Assembly (NCBI GenBank): GCA_900550295.1
Contig: URRM01000100.1
Location: 1-5,031, forward strand
Direction: 5' to 3'
Origin: an uncultured bacterium
Lineage (GTDB): Bacteria; Cyanobacteriota; Vampirovibrionia; Gastranaerophilales; Gastranaerophilaceae
DNA length: 5,031 bases
The notes under the pieces are model-generated. The model was not told where the DNA came from, ran no database searches, and saw nothing but the letters and a program-made list of their open reading frames with translations. Positions 1 through 5,031 of this stretch are shown here, piece by piece; the first letter of the stretch is position 1, and every line of letters begins with the position of its first letter. A program made the position numbers and the translations under genes.

Positions 1-5
1 TCCTT
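1..5 (-). promoter_or_regulatory. Possible Shine-Dalgarno for a gene beyond the left edge
   Basis: Read on the minus strand, these bases are AAGGA, lying four bases after the nucleotidase stop codon. The same AAGGA core precedes ruvA and the phosphofructokinase gene in this window at 7-8 bases from the start codon. A further minus-strand gene starting just outside the window, co-transcribed with the nucleotidase, is therefore plausible. A five-base match in AT-rich DNA is weak and the start codon cannot be seen. Confidence 0.25.
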
Positions 6-9
6 AAAA

Positions 10-1515
10 TTATTCTACGATTTGGATTCTGTTATCAGCTTTAACTTCAATTGGTTGACCAGCTTGAGTCATTCTTTTTAATTTAGCCATAACCATTTTA
101 TCTTTATCGTCTTCAAAAGTTTGTTCAACTTTGTCCATGCAGCTTAACATTGAGAAACCGTCACGGCCGTTTGCATAATATGTATCTAATGCAACTTTGA
201 AAGTTTTATCTTCTTTTGGATTGTTAATATCTAAAGCTTGTTTGTTACCGTTTTTATCAACGAATTCAGCTGAAAGTAATTCACCTGCTTTGTTCATTTT
301 GTAGTTTAAGCCTGAAACTTGCAAGATACCTGGTTTTGTACCTGCGCTAACTAATGAGTGTGCACCGAATTTTAAAGCATCAACTAAAGTTTTTTCACTT
401 AATGGAGCAACTACCATACCGTTTTTGAAAGGAACGATGCTTGATACATCTCTTGATGTGATTGCACCTGCTTCAAATGTATTTCTTAAGTTTGCTGAAC
501 CTAAGATTGCAATTTCTGCACCTGTAGCTTCTTTCATTGCATCTGCTACGAAGTCTGCGTGTGGGTTTTCTGCACCTAATCTGTTTGCAGGTTCTGGATC
601 AGCAGCTTTTACTGTACCAACCATTTCAGGTTTTCCTAAAACTTTTTCAGAGAAGTATTTCATGATTAAATTTCTTCTGAAAGTTTTTGTTGGAGTTACG
701 TTGTTTTGAACTTTTGTGATAACACCGTTTTCATCAAATTCTAAGTTTAAAACACCAATGTTATCTGCATCTTTTCCGGCTTGTGTAATTACAACTGGGT
801 TGCCATCTTTACCGTAGAATAAGTTTTCGCCTTCTTTTACGTCTTTAATTAATTCGTGAGAGTGACCACCTAAGATTACGTCAATACCAGAAGTTTCTTG
901 AGCTAATCTTTTTTCGTTTGCGTTACCTGAGTGAGAGATAACAATAACTTTATTTACGCCTTGTTCTTGTAATCTATTTACTTCTTCTTGTACATCTTTA
1001 ATTGTTTTGTCAAAATCATCAACTTGGAAATCTTTGTAGTTATCAGGTTTTGCTACACGAGTGAATAAGTCAGGTGGTAATAAACCGATGATACCGTATC
1101 TTTCACCGTCTTTTTCTTGGATGTATGATTTTTCAATTCTTTTGCTTAATGGATTTTTTTCGTCGATTTTAACATTTAAACCCAACATTTTATAGTTTTT
1201 GTCTTTTGTTAAATCATATAATTGTTTTGAATCGCCATCACATTCGTGGTTACCAACTGCAGTAGCTGTAACACCAATCATTTCTAAGAATTTAGAAGCA
1301 ATAACGTTTGGTTTTGAGCTTTCACCTAACATAATATCGCCAGAAGACAATTTTAATTTTGTTGTTTTTTCAGACGGAACAAATTGGTCAAAAGTTTTTG
1401 ACATGTTATAGATTTTTTCCATCTTCATTGTTTGTCCGTGCAAGTCATTAACGTAGAAAATGCTTGTTTTTGTTGTCTTTGGAGCAATTGGATTTGCACT
1501 GATTGGATTAATCAT
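10..1515 (-). CDS. 5'-nucleotidase/UshA-family metallophosphoesterase without signal peptide
   Basis: A 501-residue, two-domain hydrolase of the UshA/CD73/2',3'-cyclic phosphodiesterase family, which cleaves phosphate from nucleotides or related phosphoesters using two metal ions. The N-terminal calcineurin-like domain (about 17-270) shows the metal and catalytic motifs in order: NDLHG (23-27), GD (59-60), GNHE (88-91), SHSG (194-197) and GGHSH (216-220). The C-terminal 5'-nucleotidase domain (about 290-495) has NLRN (342-345), in the place of the family's GGxR substrate arginine, PFKN (362-365) and GRDGF (450-454). F363 and F454 sit where UshA stacks the base. Family members are usually exported, but residues 1-18 are a polar, proline-rich stretch with no hydrophobic core, so I infer a cytoplasmic enzyme or non-classical export. 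Small departures: SSGD where DAGD is common, and Cys after GNHE where Phe is usual. The start is preceded by AAGG with an 11-base gap (1527-1530). The gene follows ruvA on the same strand. Its Phe codons favour TTC (13 of 19), suggesting high expression. Exact substrate is unknown. Confidence 0.9.
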   Translation of the reverse strand: MINPISANPIAPKTTKTSIFYVNDLHGQTMKMEKIYNMSKTFDQFVPSEKTTKLKLSSGDIMLGESSKPNVIASKFLEMIGVTATAVGNHECDGDSKQLYDLTKDKNYKMLGLNVKIDEKNPLSKRIEKSYIQEKDGERYGIIGLLPPDLFTRVAKPDNYKDFQVDDFDKTIKDVQEEVNRLQEQGVNKVIVISHSGNANEKRLAQETSGIDVILGGHSHELIKDVKEGENLFYGKDGNPVVITQAGKDADNIGVLNLEFDENGVITKVQNNVTPTKTFRRNLIMKYFSEKVLGKPEMVGTVKAADPEPANRLGAENPHADFVADAMKEATGAEIAILGSANLRNTFEAGAITSRDVSSIVPFKNGMVVAPLSEKTLVDALKFGAHSLVSAGTKPGILQVSGLNYKMNKAGELLSAEFVDKNGNKQALDINNPKEDKTFKVALDTYYANGRDGFSMLSCMDKVEQTFEDDKDKMVMAKLKRMTQAGQPIEVKADNRIQIVE

Positions 1516-1647
1516 GAATATAATAACCTTAATTTACCTACATATACATGAACGTATCAAGATGTTTTTTTTTGCTAGTATTTTGGGCTTTTGTTACAAA
1601 AAGTTTACAAAGGTAAAGCATGCCCAACATGAGATTTCACAAGCTTT

Positions 1648-2256
1648 TTAGACAGATAAAATTTGTAAGGTTACCCTTAAAAATTCTTCTGAATTGTTAA
1701 TATCATTACCCTTAGAAATAGCTTGTTTTATTGCTGATAAAATTTCTTTTTCGTCATAACCTAACGACAATAAAATATTTTGAACATCTTCTGTTTGAGG
1801 TGGAACTTCTGCAGAAAGTGAAGATTTTTTTAATTCAGGTTGAAGATTTATAAATTTATCTTTTAATTCTAAAATAATTTTTTGAGCAAGTTTTGCACCA
1901 ACACCTTTTGCTCTTGTTAATTCTTTTGAATTTTCATTAATTACAAAATAAATTAAGTCACTAATTTCAAATTCATTTAAAAGAGTTAACGCCATTTTAA
2001 CTCCAACGCCTGAAACAGAGGTTAAGACACTAAAAATATCTCTCGCTTCTTTTGATAAAAATCCGCATAAGAGCATGGCATCTTCTCTATGAATCAAAAC
2101 CGTAAAAATTCTAACCTCGTCATTAACATTTTTTTTATCAAAATCTGTCGCTACAACTTCCGCTCTATAGCCAATTCCATTGACGTCTACAGTAAAATAG
2201 CAACCTTTTGAATTTTGAGTTTTATACGTTAATTTTCCGGTTATATAATCAAACAT
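1648..2256 (-). CDS. ruvA: Holliday junction branch migration complex subunit RuvA
   Basis: RuvA binds four-way Holliday junctions as a tetramer and recruits the RuvB motor to drive branch migration during recombinational repair in the cytoplasm. At 202 residues the protein has the family's normal length and all three domains. The N-terminal OB fold (about 1-63) ends in HREDA (56-60), whose Glu58-Asp59 match the acidic pin (Glu55-Asp56 in E. coli) that splits the junction. Two helix-hairpin-helix motifs follow, at VSGVGVKMAL (81-90) and KGVGAKLAQKIILELKDK (117-134). A Lys/Ser/Pro-containing linker (about 140-154) leads to the C-terminal RuvB-contacting three-helix domain (about 155-202), with LLSLGYDEKE (162-171). 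The ATG start is supported by AGAAGGA (2264-2270) seven bases upstream. Neither ruvB nor ruvC is adjacent. All ten Phe codons are TTT, unlike the neighbouring nucleotidase, which fits low expression. The gene is divergent from the TPR gene across 57 bases. Confidence 0.97.
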   Translation of the reverse strand: MFDYITGKLTYKTQNSKGCYFTVDVNGIGYRAEVVATDFDKKNVNDEVRIFTVLIHREDAMLLCGFLSKEARDIFSVLTSVSGVGVKMALTLLNEFEISDLIYFVINENSKELTRAKGVGAKLAQKIILELKDKFINLQPELKKSSLSAEVPPQTEDVQNILLSLGYDEKEILSAIKQAISKGNDINNSEEFLRVTLQILSV

Positions 2257-2278
2257 TAAAAAATCCTTCTTAAAATCA

Positions 2279-2307
2279 ATGACATTTTCTTATAATTATA
2301 ATACAAT
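2279..2307 (+). promoter_or_regulatory. Candidate promoter of the TPR gene, starting at or near its ATG
   Basis: ATGACA (2279-2284) matches the TTGACA -35 consensus at five of six positions. It lies 17 bases before TACAAT (2302-2307), which matches the -10 consensus at five of six. The expected transcription start, about seven bases after the -10, falls on the A of the ATG at 2314. Two tandem perfect TATAAT hexamers (2291-2296 and 2297-2302) are alternative -10 boxes with weaker -35 partners; the second would give a leader of only about five bases. This region overlaps the ruvA promoter candidate on the other strand, so the two may compete for polymerase. Confidence 0.45.
2289..2300 (-). promoter_or_regulatory. 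Candidate -10 region of the ruvA promoter
   Basis: On the minus strand 2300-2295 reads as a perfect TATAAT and 2294-2289 as TATAAG. Transcription from the first would begin near 2288, giving a leader of about 32 bases that includes the ruvA Shine-Dalgarno at 2264-2270. A -35 candidate, TTGCAT (2319-2314), is 13 and 19 bases from these two hexamers, so the spacing is poor. In a nearly pure A/T stretch a TATAAT match is not strong evidence alone; the position in a divergent gap is the main support. Confidence 0.4.
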
Positions 2308-2313
2308 AAATAT

Positions 2314-3270
2314 ATGCAAGGATTATTAATTGAACGTATAAAAACATTCTTTCGCCAAATTAGAGAACAAATGTCGACATTTGATGCATACTTTACCCGT
2401 GGCGGAGAATTATATAATGACGGCAAGTATCAACTTGCGGTTGAATTTTTCAAAATAGCCTTGAAACAATCTAACGCAGAAAGTTACGCTAACTATAATC
2501 TTGCTCTTGCTTATCAACAACTAAACAAAGACAGTGATGCGATAAAATATTACGAAAAATTCTTGCAAGATTATCCGTTTGACCAAAATTCACTTTATAA
2601 CATCGCATTAATTCATTACAAGAAAAATGAATTTGAAGAAGCTGCGACATACTTTGCAGAAAGTTTTAAATACAAACAAGATGAAGAAAACGTTAAAGCT
2701 CTTGCAGAAACTTATCTTCAACTTGGAGATGTTGAAAAAGCATCTGAACTTGCAGATTACATTTTTAATTCTGATTGCAACAAAAAATATGCAATGCTCA
2801 TTGCCCAAGTCTTTGAGTCTAAAGACCATTTGGCTCAAGATTTTTCTCTAATACAAAAAGCTATTGATATTTATTTAAAATTATTAGAACTTCAACCGGG
2901 GAATTTTGATGCGGCGCTTGCAGCATCTGTAGCTTACTCAAAAATGGGTGATTGGGACAATGCGATTAAATATTGTAATTTTGCACTTGAATTGAAACCA
3001 AAATCTTACGAAGCTAACAATCAAATGGGGTTAGTTTTATACTGTTCTGACAACATGCCGGAAAGTATTGCATTTTACGAAAGAGCTATGCAAATAAAAA
3101 AAGATTACAAAATTTATTTAAACCTTGCATATGCTTACGAAAAAGCCAATATGCTTGAGGAATCAATCCAATTATTCAAAGAAACTCTAACTCGATATAC
3201 AAATTTTCCTCAAAAAGAAGAAGTTAGAAAACATGTTCGCCAATTAATGGAAAAAGAAAAGGCAAATTAA
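2314..3270 (+). CDS. TPR-repeat protein of unknown partner
   Basis: A 318-residue protein made almost entirely of tetratricopeptide repeats, helix pairs that form a curved protein-binding scaffold. About eight repeats are visible, near residues 23-56, 57-90, 91-124, 125-156, 157-196 (degenerate, with an insertion around 168-180), 197-230, 231-264 and 265-298. Typical TPR positions are seen in YNLALAYQQLN (61-71), AYSKMGDWDNAIKYCNFAL (207-225) and LNLAYAYEKANMLEESIQLF (269-288). The end is a charged helix (about 299-318). There is no catalytic motif, signal peptide or membrane segment, so it is probably cytoplasmic. Residues 1-19 precede the repeats and look amphipathic. The start is uncertain: ATG 2314 has no upstream Shine-Dalgarno, while Met20 (2371) has only a weak AGAG (2362-2365). 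Phe codons are mostly TTT (15 of 19). The phosphofructokinase gene follows 52 bases later on the same strand, but a functional link is not shown. Confidence 0.9.
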   Translation: MQGLLIERIKTFFRQIREQMSTFDAYFTRGGELYNDGKYQLAVEFFKIALKQSNAESYANYNLALAYQQLNKDSDAIKYYEKFLQDYPFDQNSLYNIALIHYKKNEFEEAATYFAESFKYKQDEENVKALAETYLQLGDVEKASELADYIFNSDCNKKYAMLIAQVFESKDHLAQDFSLIQKAIDIYLKLLELQPGNFDAALAASVAYSKMGDWDNAIKYCNFALELKPKSYEANNQMGLVLYCSDNMPESIAFYERAMQIKKDYKIYLNLAYAYEKANMLEESIQLFKETLTRYTNFPQKEEVRKHVRQLMEKEKAN

Positions 3271-3307
3271 ACATATTTATGATATATTTTAAGTGGTTAT
3301 TAAAGAA

Positions 3308-3314
3308 AGAAGGA
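3308..3314 (+). promoter_or_regulatory. Shine-Dalgarno fixing the phosphofructokinase start at ATG 3323
   Basis: AGAAGGA ends eight bases before ATG 3323, the optimal spacing, and is identical to the site before ruvA. The reading frame also opens upstream at a GTG (3293). That start has no good Shine-Dalgarno and would translate through this site, adding ten Lys/Arg-rich residues. The site therefore decides in favour of ATG 3323. Confidence 0.88.
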
Positions 3315-3322
3315 AAAAGATT

Positions 3323-4984
3323 ATGAAAACACTTTCACCATTACAACAAGAAAGATTAAAATATCAACCAAAACTTCCTGAAAGCTTAAAAGCTGGTATT
3401 AACAAGTTGGTTTGCGTTGAAAAAGAAAAAACAGAAGCCGTAAAAGACAAAGAACAAATTAAAGAATTATTCCAAAAAACTTACGGTCAAGCAATCGTTG
3501 AATTTGCCATTGGTAATGAAGAAAAATCATCAGGCATTAAAAACGTTGGTGTAATTCTTTCAGGTGGTCAAGCTCCAGGCGGACACAATGTTATTGCAGG
3601 TTTATACGATGCTTTAAAACAAGCTAACAAAGCAAACAAATTATATGGTTTCTTAGGTGGTCCATCAGGTATTATTGATGGCAAATACGTTGAATTTGAT
3701 GACAAATTCATTGATGCTTACAGAAACACAGGTGGTTTTGATATCATCGGTTCAGGTAGAACAAAATTAGAAACAGAAGAACAATTTAAAAAATCATTAG
3801 ATGTTTGTAAAAAATTAAACATCTCTGCTGTTGTTATCATCGGTGGTGATGACTCTAATACAAACGCTGCATTACTTGCTGAATGGTTTGTTAAACATGA
3901 CACAGGCATTCAAGTAATCGGTTGCCCTAAAACAATCGACGGTGACTTGAAAAACGATCAAATCGAAGTTTCTTTCGGTTTTGATACAGCTACAAAAACT
4001 TACGCTGAATTAATCGGTAACATCCAAAGAGATGCAAATTCAGCTAAAAAATATTGGCACTTCATTAAAATCATGGGTAGAAGTGCTTCTCACGTTGCAG
4101 TTGAAGCAGCATTACAAACTCAACCTAACATCTGCTTAGTTTCAGAAGAAGTTGAAGAAAAGAAAATGTCTTTAAACCAAATCGTTGAAGATATGTGCAA
4201 AATCATTTGCAAACGTGCTGAAAACGGTAAAAATTTCGGTATCGTAATCGTTCCTGAAGGTTTAATTGAATTCATTCCTGAAATGAAAGAATTAATCTCA
4301 AGTTTGAACGATTTAACTCACGAATTAGAAACAGATCAAACTTACCAAAATGTACGTTCTGAAGAAAAATTCAAAATCATCGCTTCAAAATTAAGCGAAA
4401 ATAACGCTAAATTATTCATGAGTTTACCTGCTTTAATCAAAGCTCAATTATTAATGGACAGAGATCCTCACGGTAACGTTCAAGTTTCTAGAATTGAAAC
4501 AGAAAAATTATTAATTGAAATGATTAGAACAAGATTAAACGAATTAAAAGATGAAGGCGTTTACGTTGGTAAATTCTCAGACCAAGCTCACTTCTTCGGT
4601 TATGAAGGACGTTGCGCATTCCCTTCTAACTTCGATGCTGATTACTGCTACTCATTAGGCTTCAATGCCTTTGCTTTAATCAACTTCGGTTTAACAGGTT
4701 ACTTATCATCAGTTAAAAACTTGATTAAACCTGCTAAAGAATGGGTTGCCGGCGGTGTTCCTCTAACAATGATGATGAACATGGAAAAACGTCACGGTGA
4801 AATGAAACCTGTTATCCAAAAAGCATTAATCAAATTAGACGGCAAAGTATTCAAAGAACTAGACTCAATGAGAGAAGAATGGGCTATGAACGACCGTTAC
4901 TTATTCCCTGGTGCTATTCAATACTTTGGACCATCTGAAGTTTGTGATTTGACAACAGTTACTTTACAAATTGAACATTCTTAA
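3323..4984 (+). CDS. pfp: Pyrophosphate-dependent 6-phosphofructokinase, long (plant beta-like) type
   Basis: This enzyme phosphorylates fructose 6-phosphate to fructose 1,6-bisphosphate using PPi instead of ATP. It is a reversible cytoplasmic step serving both glycolysis and gluconeogenesis. The 553-residue length is that of the long PFP group (plant beta subunit, spirochaete, Entamoeba), well above the roughly 320 residues of bacterial ATP-PFK. Motifs in order: GGQAPGGHN (81-89), phosphate-binding GGDDS (174-178), PKTIDGDLK (202-210) with catalytic base Asp206, MGRSASH (251-257), PEG (311-313), and GYEGRCAFPSNFD (426-438) near the sugar-phosphate site. Asp177, where ATP enzymes have Gly, and Lys203 just before TID are the known marks of PPi use. 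An alpha-helical insert (about 318-415) is usual in this group. The start follows the AGAAGGA at 3308-3314. The gene ends in tandem TAA stops (4982-4987). Codon use is that of a highly expressed gene (TTC for 18 of 26 Phe). Transcription may read through from the TPR gene; no terminator is visible in the gap. Confidence 0.95.
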   Translation: MKTLSPLQQERLKYQPKLPESLKAGINKLVCVEKEKTEAVKDKEQIKELFQKTYGQAIVEFAIGNEEKSSGIKNVGVILSGGQAPGGHNVIAGLYDALKQANKANKLYGFLGGPSGIIDGKYVEFDDKFIDAYRNTGGFDIIGSGRTKLETEEQFKKSLDVCKKLNISAVVIIGGDDSNTNAALLAEWFVKHDTGIQVIGCPKTIDGDLKNDQIEVSFGFDTATKTYAELIGNIQRDANSAKKYWHFIKIMGRSASHVAVEAALQTQPNICLVSEEVEEKKMSLNQIVEDMCKIICKRAENGKNFGIVIVPEGLIEFIPEMKELISSLNDLTHELETDQTYQNVRSEEKFKIIASKLSENNAKLFMSLPALIKAQLLMDRDPHGNVQVSRIETEKLLIEMIRTRLNELKDEGVYVGKFSDQAHFFGYEGRCAFPSNFDADYCYSLGFNAFALINFGLTGYLSSVKNLIKPAKEWVAGGVPLTMMMNMEKRHGEMKPVIQKALIKLDGKVFKELDSMREEWAMNDRYLFPGAIQYFGPSEVCDLTTVTLQIEHS

Positions 4985-5009
4985 TAAAGTGATTTTATAG
5001 AGTTCAAAC

Positions 5010-5031
5010 AAAAAGGCGGGCGGATTTTTCA
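5010..5031 (+). terminator. Probable 5' half of a rho-independent terminator, cut by the window end
   Basis: Twenty-five bases after the phosphofructokinase stop, an A5 run leads into GGCGGGCGG (5015-5023), a striking GC block in AT-rich intergenic DNA, then ATTTTTCA to the window end. An A-run followed by a GC-rich arm is the usual upstream half of an intrinsic terminator. The matching CCGCCCGCC and T-tract would lie just past 5031. The pairing arm cannot be seen, so this is inference. Confidence 0.45.

Noticed and set aside
425..709. Plus-strand open frame of 94 codons inside the nucleotidase gene
   Set aside because: It is wholly antisense to a conserved gene, has no recognisable domain and no ribosome binding site, so it is a shadow frame.
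1553..1648. Possible ruvA terminator or nucleotidase promoter in the 132-base gap
   Set aside because: Only weak A/T stems (such as 1588-1603) and a short CATG-loop-CATG are present, without a GC-rich stem and T-tract. The TTGATA at 1560-1555 pairs best with a -10 that would start transcription downstream of the nucleotidase Shine-Dalgarno, so no promoter is called.
1460..1651. Plus-strand open frame of 63 codons with a hydrophobic N-terminus, crossing the nucleotidase start and the intergenic gap
   Set aside because: Its hydrophobic first part is antisense to the nucleotidase N-terminus, it lacks a Shine-Dalgarno, and it ends in the ruvA stop region. The membrane-like look follows from the T-rich complement.
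2608..2851. Open frames on both strands within the TPR gene
   Set aside because: Lys/Leu-rich (plus) and Phe/Cys-rich (minus) products are typical out-of-frame readings of AT-rich TPR coding sequence and show no domain.
2314..3270. TPR protein as an O-GlcNAc transferase or other named TPR enzyme
   Set aside because: The repeats run almost to the C-terminus and no catalytic domain is attached.
3293..3322. GTG start giving a phosphofructokinase ten residues longer
   Set aside because: It has no good Shine-Dalgarno, and the strong AGAAGGA eight bases before ATG 3323 would lie inside the extended coding sequence.

Overview
The window is AT-rich bacterial DNA. It holds four complete, unbroken genes on both strands with short intergenic gaps and no sign of a mobile element, CRISPR array, tRNA or rRNA. 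The low GC, strong AAGGA-type ribosome binding sites, long-form pyrophosphate-dependent phosphofructokinase and uncommon signal-less 5'-nucleotidase fit a host-associated or anaerobic, fermentative bacterium. A non-photosynthetic cyanobacterial relative (Gastranaerophilales/Melainabacteria) is my best guess, but it rests on general resemblance only. No marker gene here settles the taxonomy.

Layout: the minus strand carries ruvA (1648-2256), followed 132 bases downstream by a UshA/5'-nucleotidase-family metallophosphoesterase (10-1515). The plus strand carries a TPR-repeat protein (2314-3270), followed 52 bases downstream by a PPi-dependent 6-phosphofructokinase (3323-4984). ruvA and the TPR gene are divergent and share a 57-base, almost pure A/T control region (2257-2313) with promoter-like elements in both directions. 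The last 22 bases look like the 5' half of a GC-rich terminator hairpin cut off by the window end. The first bases contain an AAGGA on the minus strand that may serve the next gene beyond the edge.

The genes do not form one pathway. RuvA is a recombination and repair housekeeping protein, PFP a glycolytic enzyme, the nucleotidase a nucleotide/phosphate-salvage-type hydrolase, and the TPR protein a probable scaffold of unknown partner. The clearest unexpected signal is a sharp split in codon choice. The nucleotidase and PFP favour TTC for Phe (13 of 19 and 18 of 26), as expected for highly expressed genes, while ruvA (0 of 10) and the TPR gene (4 of 19) favour TTT. A second point of interest is that the TPR gene has no upstream Shine-Dalgarno and its best promoter would start transcription at the ATG itself, suggesting a leaderless mRNA. 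I see no evidence for a previously undescribed multi-gene system here; it reads as an ordinary core-genome region.
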